Shown: positions 34,944 through 46,056 of the stretch, piece by piece | How positions within the stretch are numbered: the stretch's first letter is position 1 | Layout of the letters: each line of letters opens with the position of its first letter | Assembly: GCA_002914845.1 (NCBI GenBank) | Contig: JXTC01000728.1 | Coordinates: 16,415 to 80,414 of the forward strand | From: Trema orientale | Lineage: Eukaryota; Streptophyta; Magnoliopsida; Rosales; Cannabaceae | Length of the DNA: 64,000 bases | Direction of reading: 5' to 3' | Position numbers and translations under genes: made by a program | The notes under the pieces: generated by a model | What the model was told of the DNA's origin: nothing | Databases searched by the model: none | Seen by the model: the letters and a program-made list of their open reading frames with translations, nothing else

Positions 34944-36916
34944 ATGAAGTTGTGTTATCTTACATTTGTTCTTTTGATCTTTACTCCTTTTGTAGTTTCA
35001 GCCGTCAATAAATCTCATGCAAGAACAAGCTCTTCTAATTCCACAGACCCTAATAATTTGCCTCCGGAGGCTCTCTTGTCTGTGTCTCATTATGTCAAGA
35101 CATGTCCGGATGCTGAGGCCATCATCCACAGAAGAATGAGAGCTTGGATCAACAAGGACCCCACTTTGGCTCCTGCCATCATTCGACTGCACTTTCATGA
35201 CTGTGCCGTCAGGGTAAGTACGTACGTAGTGATGTGTTTAATTAATTCAAATGCGGTTGGGAAAGGAAAGAATATTAGCTCTAATGCTCCGTTTGAAATT
35301 TGGATTTTTAGAAAGAAAGAAAAAAAAATTTCAAAAAATTACATTTTTTCTTGTTTGAATTGAAAGAAAAAATGATGAAAATTGAAAAGTGAAAGCTTGA
35401 TTTGATATCGATTTTTAGTATATAAAACTTGAGTACATTAACTCGTATAACCAAGAATGTCATGAAAAAGCTCCGTAAACTTTTGAGAAAAGTATTTTTC
35501 TCTTTTTTTTCCATGATTTTTCCCTCACAATTTTTTTCCTCCAAAATCTGGGTTCCAAAGGGAGCCTAAATGTCTCAACAATTTCAGGTTACATATGTAT
35601 TCGATTGACATATTTAATGACACAGAGTATTTCTTAATTATCTGTCTTTTTTTCTTCGTTTGTTAGGAGCATGCATATTATTGGCCACGAAAATGTTTCA
35701 CTCATATTTAATTACTAAAGTTGATATTGTTTGATTATGTATTTAAGAAGAATATATAGTTTTACGTGCGTGCATGCATGTCATTTAAATCTCGAATGAT
35801 ATTTTAATTAATGTAAATATGCAAGTATATAAAAAGAAATTCAAATCACAAAAGTTCATTTTTATTGTTAATATTCGTTATAATATTCATCACGTAACTA
35901 ATTAATGAGTCACAATAAGTATTCAAGCTGAACATTTGGTAAATTTGGTACAGAAATTCTCATTAATACATCTGATTGGTATATCCAAACACGTAATTTG
36001 AATGATGCATCCATTATTAAAATAAAAACAAGAATTATTGGTAAATTGTTTGATTATATATACTTCAGTAAAAATTTGTTTCATAAATTTCATAAGATAT
36101 TCAATGCAATGTATATAGATATGATAACTTAACATATGTGAGCATACTGGTTTGAATATAATATAATATAATATATTGCAGGGCTGTGATGCATCAGTTT
36201 TACTGAACCATAGAGGAAGCGAGAGGAGTGCTTACTCCAGCAAAACCCTACGAGGTTTCCGAGTCATAGACGACATCAAGGCCGTTCTCGAGAAGACGTG
36301 CCCGAAAAAAGTCTCTTGCGCAGACATCCTAACTGCGGCAGCCAGAGACGCGACGCTCTTTGCCGGGGGTCCATTCTGGGAAGTCCCATTTGGGCGTCAA
36401 GATGGCCGGATTTCCATCGACAAAGAGGCCGAATCGGTTCCTCAAGGCCGCGAAAACGCCACCAGACTGATCGAATTCTTCCAGTCCCGTGGCCTCAACT
36501 TGCTCGACCTGGTCGTCCTCTCGGGCTCTCACACCATCGGAAGGAGCTCTTGCTTTTCAGTCCAACATAGGCTCGGAAAGACCCCCGATCGTTCACTTAA
36601 CGCCACCTTATCGAATGTACTAAAGAAAAGGTGCAAAACCGCCTTCGACTTGGTCGATCTTGACGTAAAGACTCCGGTGAGATTCGATTCGATGTATTAC
36701 ACCAATCTTTTAAACAAAGAAGGGTTGTTGTCCACTGACCAGCAGCTTTTTTCGGACGAAAGGACTTCTCCTTTCGTCTCAGCTCTGGCTACTCAGCCCA
36801 ATCTCTTCGAGAGCCAGTTTGCATTTTCGATGGTGAAGCTTGGGAATGTCCAGGTCAAGACGAGGCCTCGTGATCAGGGGGAAATCCGGGTGAATTGCAA
36901 TTTTGTCAATCCTTGA
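34944..36916 (+). CDS. PER7: Class III peroxidase, peroxidase 7-like (two exons)
   Basis: Secreted haem peroxidase that oxidises phenolics and other donors with H2O2 in the apoplast or cell wall. Exon 1 is 34944-35213 (90 codons) and exon 2 is 36182-36916; the intron has GTAAGT and TTGCAG ends in phase 0, giving 334 residues, normal for the family. Residues 1-20 are a hydrophobic signal peptide ending VVSA. Distal site: Arg81 and His85 in RLHFHDCAVR. Proximal haem ligand: His207 in LSGSHTIGR. Calcium-site residues Asp86, Asp93 and Ser95 are present. All eight structural cysteines are there (54, 87, 92, 130, 136, 214, 241, 329), matching the four standard disulfides. The CAVRGCDAS variant of the usual FHDCFVxGCDAS and the overall sequence recall Arabidopsis peroxidase 7; that orthology is from memory. 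The only apparently intact gene in the window. The intron carries a MITE. Confidence 0.95.
35285..35566. mobile_element. Tourist-like MITE in peroxidase intron
   Basis: 282 bp with terminal inverted repeats TGCTCCGTTTGAAATTTGG (left) and GGCTCCCTTTGGAAC (right, reverse-complemented), flanked by TAA on both sides (35282-35284 and 35567-35569). A 3-bp TWA duplication is the PIF/Harbinger (Tourist) signature. It is AT-rich with no ORF. Confidence 0.65.
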
Positions 36917-37512
36917 ATTACATTAAATTCTTTTTTTTTTTTTTTTCAAAAGTATGGCTTTGTTCGTTTCATATGAGTCGCACGAATTTAAGTAAATAAA
37001 AGTGATGAAGAGCTATACATAAGTTTCTTGCAGTCTTGTAGAGAGTTCTGCCTTTTGCAGATTGGTTCTCTGAGAGAAAGGCATATAATATTGTATTCTG
37101 ATTACATTATACTGGTTTTGTAATACTTTCCATATTATAAGGAAGGTATAAAGTTAAATACGAAAGAAATAAGCTTTTATTAGCTATTTTTATATGCTAT
37201 TTTACACATTCAATACTGCAAATATTGTATATATGTTTTAGATCAAAACAATTCATATACATAAATATGGACAGCAATAAAGAGGATTTTTTTATTAGAT
37301 TAATTAGATTACGTATTAAATATATTGCAACGAATTTCAGAACCAATTAAATCTTAGTATTTATTTTTATAACCATCACATAAAATTATTGGTTTTCCTA
37401 TTAATAGTGAATAAAAAAATATTTATTGTAGTAGGTTGTGTGTGTATATATATATATATTATGAGAGAAATTAATAATTGTATTATAGAATGGAAGTAAT
37501 GAATAATTTGTT
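36917..37512. other. Peroxidase 3' flank
   Basis: Includes the likely 3' untranslated region: a poly-T run at 36931-36947 and an AATAAA signal at 36995-37000 (AAATAAAAG). The rest is AT-rich with a (TA)n run near 37445; no gene was seen. Confidence 0.5.
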
Positions 37513-38820
37513 TGTCATGACCCGAACTCCAGGCAAATGGCAGAATGAGAAATTCATAAATTAAGAATTCTCGATAATAAATCATGATTCATTCAAAATA
37601 TTTTAAAAACCTTATTGATCATTTTGCATTCATAAATAACTTAAAGAAAGATTTTCCCACAGTTATGTGATAATCTGCTAAACATAGATTATCAAAATAG
37701 GAATAAATAAAAGTAGTCATGCAGCATTCATCCATCTTCCATATATAGGACATAGTTTAATACAGACTATAATTAAGTATTTAATAAACTCCTTATACAG
37801 TCTTAAATCCCAAATTTATAATACAAGTTCGATAGCCATAATCTACTAACATATTAACAAGATAGAATAGTCCATTAGATAACCTCCAAATCTCTAATCA
37901 TCTTCTTGGTCCAAATCAGACTGTACTCCTTTCGAGGAGAAGAAGAAGGGGGTGAGCTAACGCCCAGTTTATAAACAATCATTACTTTTTAATAATAATC
38001 GATACATTGAAATTTGAAAAATCTTGTATGGTTAATTTCTTAATACAAATAATAAGTAAAACATCAATTTAGGAAAAGCCACATTTATCGAAAACAATAT
38101 CAAAGTATGGTCAAGATATAGAACATGCATCCAAGCCTAACACAAGTGCACTAATATCATCATGTAACATATTCCGTAGTATCTAATTTCAACACTTGTG
38201 AGTTCTGTGCCATCTAAATGATGACCGTGAGTTATTCCGAGTTTTTTATTAGAACACCGTGTTTTCGTCAACGGCGTAAAGATGATAATGCAATGCAAAT
38301 GTGTGACATGAAGTGGATATGTACTTTCAATAATAAAACCATAAATTAACCATCCACACAGTTATTCTTATTCGTTGAAATCAATCTTTAAAATGTGTTA
38401 TTTAATAATGCTTGAGATTTCCAAAAATATTTCAGCAGCATAATGGCTATATTTAAAACAATCACAAATTCAAAGCCTACATAAAAATCAAATTCACAAT
38501 CCTAGAAATATTCCACAGTTCACCAAGATAATTTCAGATTATAAAATTTGACCAAATCACATTTTGATAATTTTTAAAATCATGGAACTCAAACTTAATC
38601 AAATCAATTCAAACCAATTTATGATGAAATCTAGTTTGAAAGCAAGTGATCGAATCCCTACATCTATCGAGTGATAATAACGTGATACCAGAGCTCGTGA
38701 TAGTTTCTAAAGATCGTTTGAAGAGTCGACTGACAAGTTAAGATCCAAATTAGCTTACTTTAGAAGGTCGATTTTCAAATGAGCACCCTAATGCTCAAAC
38801 TAATGCCGCCATTGCAATCT
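37513..38820 (-). mobile_element. Truncated gypsy-type LTR
   Basis: Starts TGTCATGACCCG, the reverse complement of the same terminus that ends the solo LTR at 34296, and contains GGGGGTGAGCTAACGCCC (near 37950), the minus-strand form of the AGCTCACC block. It fades near 38820 with no second terminus, so the 5' part of the LTR is lost. Confidence 0.55.
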
Positions 38821-39746
38821 ACAAAACTTTGTTTTTTTCATATTCATATTTTCATCTATTCTATTACTTTATATAATTGTTTTATTTTCTTTTTCAATTT
38901 TTGTTTTTAATTTTCATTTGGTTTAATTTATATGTAAGATCGATATTTTTAATCTATATTATGATAGTCGCCGGTATATTTTTTGAGTGTAGACGTAGCA
39001 TCCTTGACCTAACCACCTAATCATTAAATACACAACGAGACTAGATGTGGGGAAGAGGCCAAATTCCATGGTAATTGGGCCACTCAACTATGCACGACCA
39101 CGACTAAAAGAAATATAGTAAACAAAAGAATATAACATTATTTATTTAGAGCCCAAATTCTCTTTCCTCATTTGCCGGCAATATACAAAGCAGCAAAGAA
39201 AAAGAAAAAAGGGGGAAAGAAAAAAAAGTAAACGAATTAGCGATCAGATGATGTAATGATAGCTGTAGCCGACATATTTAGAGCTCAAATTCCAAAATGC
39301 ATAATATTTATTTCAAACTGTACATTTATATATAATCATGCCACGTCATAAATTATGAGAAATTAATCAGAAATTGGTAATTTCTTTGATTAGGAAAAGA
39401 ACTAATTGTCAATATTAATTAGCTCCCTAAATATATCAGTCGTTTTACCAATATTTTAATACCACATTCTTCAAAAGGTAAAAATTAAATGGTTCTATAA
39501 ATAGATTTTGCGATATTTTTCAATAGGAAAATGACAACTCTCTTGTCATTTCAGTTGATATTAAAATTGATTTAAAATTTGCGTAAAATATTTAAATCAT
39601 AGCAGTATTAGTTCAACAATAGTATGGGCACCACACTTTAATCTGTGGACCAATACTCCAACTACCAGGCGAGTCCCTCAATTCTATTAGAGTGGCGTGA
39701 CGGATACCACAAGTACCTTTGTACTAGAGTTTGTTATACTATGAAG
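38821..39746. other. AT-rich intergenic DNA
   Basis: No supported gene. The short frame 39645-39872 overlaps the foldback element to its right and has no recognisable domain. Confidence 0.4.
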
Positions 39747-39754
39747 CTCAATGT

Positions 39755-40271
39755 CGAGTCGGAACCGGATCCGCTGTTGAGGTTTCCCATCTTTTTCTCT
39801 GTCCCGCCACTCATTTGTCGACACATCATCATGAGTCCAAGTTCATGTGACTTGCTTCTTCCGTCCTATTAACGGAAAGCGTTTCCATTTAATCAATTAA
39901 GGTTTTGAAAAAAGGAAAAGCCAAAAAACAATTACCCCAAAAATTACCGTCTTTCGTCTTCCCAATCTCTCTCATATGTGTCGGTTTTTAATCTTCTAAG
40001 TCGGTTTTTTGGGTTATTTTCTTTTTGTTATTTTGTTTATTGGAAAAGTGCACGTGAGTGATCACGTGTGATGGAGCTGGCAATGTTGTTTTCTATTTCG
40101 TTTTGTTATAAAGCCTTAATTTCTTTAAATGGAAGCCTTTTTCCGTTACAATACTGGAGAAAGGAGGAGCACGTGAATTAGGACTCATTTTAGTGATGTG
40201 TCGTCTGATTAGTGGCAGGACAGAGAAAAAGTCAGGAAATCTCAACAGAGGATCCGAGTCCTGTTCAGTCA
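39755..40271. mobile_element. Foldback DNA element with long inverted arms
   Basis: 517 bp, mostly two inverted arms of about 160 bp. The left arm has CGGATCCGCTGTTGAGGTTT-like, TTTTTCTCTGTCC and TAACGGAAAGCG...CCATTTAA blocks; the right arm has their reverse complements in mirrored order. An 8-bp CTCAATGT flanks both ends (39747-39754 and 40272-40279). The size of the duplication suggests hAT or Mutator-type mobilisation; the class is unresolved. No ORF. Confidence 0.65.
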
Positions 40272-40375
40272 CTCAATGTTGTTTCAAGCTATTTAGACTT
40301 TTGAGAAAACAATTAGTCCAACATAGTATTAGTATTAGAATGGAGATATCCAATTTTAACGTATATCCCTTATTG

Positions 40376-40759
40376 TAAAGGTGGCAATCTGTGTCGTATT
40401 GTGTTTAACTTAATTAAATCGTGTCGTTAACAGGTTAACTTACGTGTCACCTGTTTAATGAAAACGACGTGCAGATTGATGGGTCAAAACGTATATAAAT
40501 AATATAATTGTTAGTTTGCTTGATTTTTTTAATTAAGTTTTACTGCAGTAAAAGAAACTAGTTCATTAGTTTTATATTTTTTGTTTTATCTACAAGAAAT
40601 TCATGAAAAAAATATTCTTTTGAAAATAATTATTTAATATAATTTATTAAAAAATTACTTAATCGTGTTAATTCGAGTCAATTTCGTGTCAAGCAGGTTC
40701 AGCTAATCGTGCAGGTTTCGAGTCGTGTTATCGTGTCATGACCTATATCGCCACCCCTA
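40376..40759. mobile_element. hAT-type MITE
   Basis: 384 bp. The left end TAAAGGTGGCAAT and right end ATATCGCCACCCCTA are inverted, and a perfect 8-bp duplication CCTTATTG flanks it (40368-40375 and 40760-40767). The subterminal GTGTCGT / ACGACAC repeats on both sides fit the common plant non-autonomous hAT family with a GGGGTGGCAAT terminus. Confidence 0.8.
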
Positions 40760-40767
40760 CCTTATTG

Positions 40768-41828
40768 TTGTGCTCGCATGTTAAACCTTTTAGTGGTCAC
40801 CCTAGGGCTCCTCAAATACACCATTTGGAATTTCTGATCTCGCATTATTTCTGTTGTTTGTCTGGATCTCCTTCTCTCTGATTATTTCTCTTCTCTCTCT
40901 CTCTCCTACAAATTGTCGTTGATTTTAGAAGTTCCTTTTCATGTTCACTTTTTCTTTGGGATGAAATTCCTAATTCTGTTATTAAAAAAAAATTCCACCA
41001 TCCTCATCAAAAATGGTTGAGGCCAATGAATGAAATAAAATTTCTACTTTTTAAAAAATGGGTTTTGATCTATTTCTTCAAAATTTTGAATGGGGTCAAC
41101 TTTTGATGGACTGTTAAAACAAGTTGATTTTTCTTTTTAATCATGTTGAATTTGGCCGTTGGTGGATCGGGTGATAGAATGACAAAAGTTCTTCTAAAAT
41201 TAACTACACCAAAATGATATATTGTTACATTTGACCTAAATCCCAAAGAAGAGAATCTGTTGATGTGTGGTTTAGTCGATAATAGAGCAAACCAAGTAAC
41301 TGGGTTCAGAGATGGGTTGTTGGTGGGAAGAGGGAACACAGAAGAGATATAAGTTTATTTATGTATTTGTTTAAATTCGCTTTAGATTCTACAATTATAT
41401 AGTCGAGTTCAATGGAAAATTATTTAATATTAGGTCTTGCAACATGGAGCAGGGAGAGAAACACTACAAAGGAATTTGAACGTTAAGAAAACTCTAATGT
41501 CTTCTCCAGATGAAGATGGATATTATAGTCAAGAACAATCAGCATAGGTTCACTAACTGAATTTTGGAATTAGTCTTTTGTTTATAACTTGAGACAAAGA
41601 ATGAGTGACTAAGATTGAGAGAGATAGAAAAAAAGAGGGTAGAGGGCAGTTGAGAGGGGAGAGATTGATAGAGAGAAGCAAGGATGTTGTCATAATTAAT
41701 TGCTCTTTCTTTTGTGTGTGACGCAGTGTATTTTAGCATATCCATTAAATTAACATTCGAACCTTGTACTTATTAGTCAAACAATGCATGGTAGATGGCC
41801 TCACATAAGACCATATTAGGGACCGACT
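40768..41828. other. Intergenic DNA
   Basis: A CT-rich patch is at 40880-40910 and the remainder is AT-rich. Short frames on the minus strand (41070-41339, 41539-41745) have no recognisable features. Confidence 0.35.
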
Positions 41829-42557
41829 AATGGCATCATTTAGAGGCAAATGGACTTGGTTTTACGAAAGTATGTGTCATTTTAGATCATTTTTGTGCTA
41901 ATAAACTATCATTCATATTTTAATACTTTTTGGACAGTTTTCAATGCTAGTTATTGGCTGCTAAGTAACTTAAGTGATTTGTATGATTCCGAGTCATTTT
42001 ATGATTAAGTTTCCTAATTTGGTAAAAGTTGTGATTTCAGTCTTGTGGTTGTTTTCTTTAAGTATTTTACATTGTAGTGATAATTCTAGTAGTGAAATTG
42101 ATATCAGGTCTTCTGCACACCTTGCCACAGAGCATGCATGATCTTTACTTACTGAGCATTAGCTCATTTAGTTCTTGTGATGCAGATGAGGACATTTATG
42201 ATGTATAGAGTTGCTGGTTGGCAAACACGCTTTCTTGTCGCCATGATCATACAGATGTAGACGAGCTTGATTTATGGGCAATGTTTTCTTTGTATTTCGA
42301 TATTTTGGTGTGATATAAATATTACTACTGATGGTAAGATAAATGGATAAGGACTTTTTGGTTATACATTTTGTAAAGACACTTTCAGAAAGTAATGCCA
42401 CACAGGTCTTTTTATTATAGAGTTTGAAAAGTTTAAATTGGCCCATTTTTTTTGAACAAAACTATAGTTATGATTTATAAAATAATAATACTTCCTAGTT
42501 TGACCTATATAATCATATAAATAAGCTAGAAGAATGTTATAGTTGAGGTATCAGAGC
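41829..42557 (+). mobile_element. Eroded Tekay-like 5' LTR and primer site
   Basis: Closely parallels 50328-50600 and 51345-51600 of the Tekay LTR (shared GG-A-CATTTAG-GG-AAATGGAC, TTTAATACTTTT and TTTACTTACTGAGC blocks) but with internal deletions. It ends ATGTTATA at 42541, followed by GAGGTATCAGAGC (42545-42557), a near match to the initiator tRNA-Met primer site. It belongs to the gag that follows. Confidence 0.65.
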
Positions 42558-42734
42558 TGAGGTTTAGTCATTTCTGAATATTGTCTACATATATATGATC
42601 ATATGATAGAAAGCTCAGTCAACTAGTAAGTCTAATTATTTTCATATGTGCACTTCATTTCTAATATATAAGTTTGATTCATGCATTATTATTGGCTATT
42701 ATATTTGTTTGTAAGTAAAAGGCCACTGTACATG

Positions 42735-43545
42735 AAATCATAGAAAATACCAAAGGGTAAAGAACAGACTAGCCAACAGAGGGGTGATCAAGAGAATGAC
42801 AAAGATACTACTATACATCGATTGGCTGAGTTAGTAGAGAGACAGGCTCAACAAATAGAGAAGCTTGTAGAACGAAATCAAAGGAGAGAGAAACAGTTAC
42901 CAGCACAAATTGTAGCTACATAAGAAAACCATGAACCAATTTCTGAAAGGTTCAGGAAGAATAAACCTCCAGCTTTCAAAGGTGAAGCAGATCCGTTATT
43001 AGCTGAGAAGTGGATTCGAAGTTTGGAGGATATCTTTGATTATATAAGAATCTCTGAGGAGGAGAAAGTTTCTTATGCTATATATATGTTCCAAATAGAT
43101 GCAAGATACTGGTAAGATTCTATGAAGTCAATTATTGATGTTGAGAGATTGACTTGGAAGAGATTTAAGGAAATATTTTATAGGAAATACTTTAGTGAAG
43201 CTCATCGACTGGTAAAAGCAGCCGAGTTTATTAATTTGAAGTATAGAGGTATGCCTGCATGTGACTACATAAAGAAATTTGATGAGCTATCCCGCTTTGC
43301 TCCTCATATGCTGGGTACTAATGAGTTGAAAGTAAATCAGTTTTCACAAGGGCTCAAAACAGAAATATATATAGATATTAAGATGTCTACATGAAAAAGT
43401 ATACCTTACATAGAAGTCGCAAAGAAAACCCTTAAAGCCGAAGAAGCCGAACAGAAGGTGGTAAAAGCACTAGAAATTAGAAGGAACATGAACATAGCAA
43501 AGCGAAATGCAAATTTTAGAGAAATTGTAAGAATTCTGCCTTGAA
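42735..43545 (+). pseudogene. Ty3/gypsy gag (chromovirus-like), broken
   Basis: In-frame blocks: RLAELVERQAQQIEKLVER (coiled coil), FRKNKPPAFKGEADPL, AEKWIRSLEDIFDY, EEEKVSYAIYMF, then W-RFKEIFYRKYFSEAHR and AAEFINLKYRGMPACDYIKKF, FAPHM and FSQGLKTEI. This is the standard retrotransposon gag capsid domain. Stops occur near 42922, 43113 and 43392. The nucleocapsid zinc knuckle and all of pol are missing; homology ends near 43545, where a different, Tat-like element begins. It is not the same family as the gag at 57672-58200. Confidence 0.75.
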
Positions 43546-43599
43546 TTGCTTAGAGTAGTTCTATGCATATGACTTAGTAAAATAATTAGTCTCACATCA

Positions 43600-45972
43600 T
43601 CTTAGAACCTGTTTGATTGTCAATCGAGGTGAAATCCTAGGTAGCATGAAAATCGAAGAAATGATATAGGCCATTTTGGACCAATTGAGTCTTTCAAGCC
43701 TACCCGTTAATTGAAATGTCCTTAGTCACCCCCTTTGAGCCAATTCCTCATCCCGTTTCATCTCATAAACCCTATAAACACTTTTTACAGATAAAAATTT
43801 CCTCAAATCACTTTACCTCACACCATAGATATGCGGATGCAAATTAAGAGCTTGTGGTGAAGTGCGAGCATAAAAAAAACAAAAACAAAAACAAAACAAA
43901 ACTAGAAAAGGGAAATCTTTTGAAGAAAGAAGTTTAGTTACTTTGAGATGGTATCCTCAAAAATAATATAAAATTAAAAAAATGAAGTGAAAATGGGTCA
44001 AAAACTAAGTTTGGGGGAATTGTAGTCACTGATCAAAATGGGCATCTATGGTGTGACTTAGCCTAAATGATACCGTCCCATCTACATACACCCAAGCTTT
44101 ACATTCCAAGCCGATAAAGACCTATTAATCTTCGAATTAGTGCTATTCTACATTAGTGGAGATTGACATGAAAAGCATGTTTATGAGATGATTGATTCAA
44201 TTTTGCTGAGACATTTTAGATCTTGAGATCTAGGTCTGCATAATGTGACTTGAGTGACAAGGTAAGTGCAAGCAACTATTTCACACACGCACCAAGGGTG
44301 TAAACAGAGTGAGACCACTATCCTAACTGAAAATCTAAACTTTCATGATGCTTAGGGTTTCTATTAAGTTATAAAATTCTGTTGATAGTTTTAAGACCAA
44401 TTCAAACTTATTCAGAAGCTCTATTTGTGTTATCCAATTTTTGTGTGGCGGTGAATATTTTCGTTTGTTTCTTTTTTTTTTATCTCAGCTCAAGGACGAG
44501 CTTTTGATAAAGTTTAGGAGAGTTTATTAGGTGGATTCTACACATAACTTTACCTTCCTTTCAAGCTTAAGAATTGCTCATTTTTGAGCTCTTTTAATCC
44601 GATTTGTTGTTTTCGGAGCACATTTCAGGTGAGAAGTCATTAAGTGAAGAATACCAATTTTTCTTGTAAAATCGAGGCTAAATCAAGGGAATTCCGATCA
44701 TTAGCTAGCAAAGACAAGTGAACATCACCTCAGAAGTGTGCAGTAATGCCAGTTATGGAGAGAAAATGGGCGCTGCAGTACCAAATTGGCGCCATGGTAC
44801 CATAATCATCCGAAAACTTTGCGCTGCAGTGCTATACTTTGGTACCCCGGCATCAGTAGCGTGGCACCGCAACGCCACGTCTGTGGCACCGCAGTGCCAT
44901 TTCGTGGCACCGGGGTGCCATTTCCTGAGCTATGTGGCAGCGCAATGCCATATTCCGGCATTGCGGTGCCACCTTCACGACCATCTTGGCGCTGCGGCGC
45001 CACAAAGCGCAAAATATGTTGCAGAATTCTTGGATTATGGCCGGCTTGCCTCCAGTATTTAGTATCTCTTCGGCTCATCTGATGGGGGGACAGAAAAAAA
45101 CCCTAGCAACCAGTGTTAGAGAGAATTTCTGAAGGAGAAACAATAAGAAGAAGGAGGAATCAAGAGAAGACAAGAGGATTGAGCAAGCTTCAAAGAGTTT
45201 TTCTTTATCTTCCCTTAGCTTTACTTTTCTATTTTTCTGCAATGAACGTCTATAAGCTTATTTGTTTTTGTTCTATTTTCCTTTATATGACTATGAACTA
45301 AACTCTTCCGCTGGAGATGTAATCAAACCTCTAATGTAATTCATTTACTTTATTTTTCTCATTTGTTCTTGATGTCCATTAATGAGCTAATTGTTCTACC
45401 TTTTGCTTAATGCATCTATTTACTTGGCCACTAAATAGAATTGTTGTGTGAAACCTATATAAACTTGGGAAGAAGAATTTAGGTTTGGACATAAGTTGAA
45501 CAACATAAGATTACCTAGTATAGGGTGAGTTTTCATGGATAGGAATATACCTATATTACTTGTAAAACCTTATATAGGAATTCCCAAGCTTAACGAGTGT
45601 AATCAATTTATATTAGGAGTAACATATTATCTTATTTAAGCATTTTCACGTATATCTTAGGAAAGAGTTTGTGAATACTATTGAGATCCCGGTTGTTAAT
45701 TCTAAATAGATGATTGAATGATGAGGAAAGCTAGAAATTGAAGGAGTTAATATGTAGATTGCATCCCTAGGTTTGTATCATTGGTGTAAAACTACTATTG
45801 TTTGCTTAGTGTTGATTTCTAATATTTTCTTTTATATTGAATTCACATTGTAATTTTTGTTCACTACAACCATTTATTGTCGTTTGGATAAATTGCCAAC
45901 TAGTTATGATCAGTACTTGACATTGGTAAATCGTGTGCTCCTGGTGGGATTCGACACTCTCTTACCATTTAT
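43600..45972 (+). mobile_element. Tat/Athila-like 3' internal region and LTR (copy Z)
   Basis: The sequence from GAGGTGAAATCCTAGG (43625) to a conserved AAGTTTGGGGG tract (44006-44018) is a non-coding 3' region of Tat/Athila type. An LTR-like stretch from about 44528 to 45972 includes a palindrome array, a CATAAGATTACCTAGTATAGG block and a GGTGGGATTCGACACTC block close to its end. It aligns, diverged, with the minus-strand copy Y at about 53897-55501. Limits are approximate; no target duplication was identified. Confidence 0.55.
44767..45002. repeat. Dense GC-palindrome (hairpin) array
   Basis: Successive 14-16 bp palindromes or near-palindromes: 44862-44877, 44884-44899 (TGGCACCGCAGTGCCA), 44905-44920 (TGGCACCGGGGTGCCA), 44935-44950, 44957-44970 and 44987-45002 (TGGCGCTGCGGCGCCA), with further partial ones from 44767. 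Spacers are 5-16 bases with no common sequence. Transcribed RNA would form a string of hairpins. The overlapping ORFs on both strands here are by-products of the palindromes. Confidence 0.85.
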
Positions 45973-46056
45973 ATTATTGAGGTGAAATCCTAGACAACAT
46001 ATCACTAAGGAAAGGATTTAGGCAATCTTTGAGCCATTTGAAGCTTTCAATCTAAA
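45973..46056 (+). other. Left piece of a Tat-like 3' region cut by the inversion
   Basis: Repeats the start of 43625-43700 (GAGGTGAAATCCTAG, then TTTGAGCCATTTGAAG-like and CTTTCAA) and then breaks off at about 46056, where Tekay RT begins. Its continuation is found on the minus strand from 56283 downward. Confidence 0.6.

Noticed and set aside
39645..39872. Short ORF as a gene
   Set aside because: It crosses the left target duplication and arm of the foldback element and has no domain.
44767..45002. CRISPR-like array
   Set aside because: Repeats are imperfect palindromes with spacers of only 5-16 bases, lie inside an LTR and recur in related LTRs. The genome is a plant.
44718..45082. Overlapping ORFs on both strands in the palindrome array
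   Set aside because: Palindromic GC-rich sequence removes stop codons on both strands at once. The translations are low-complexity and match no family.
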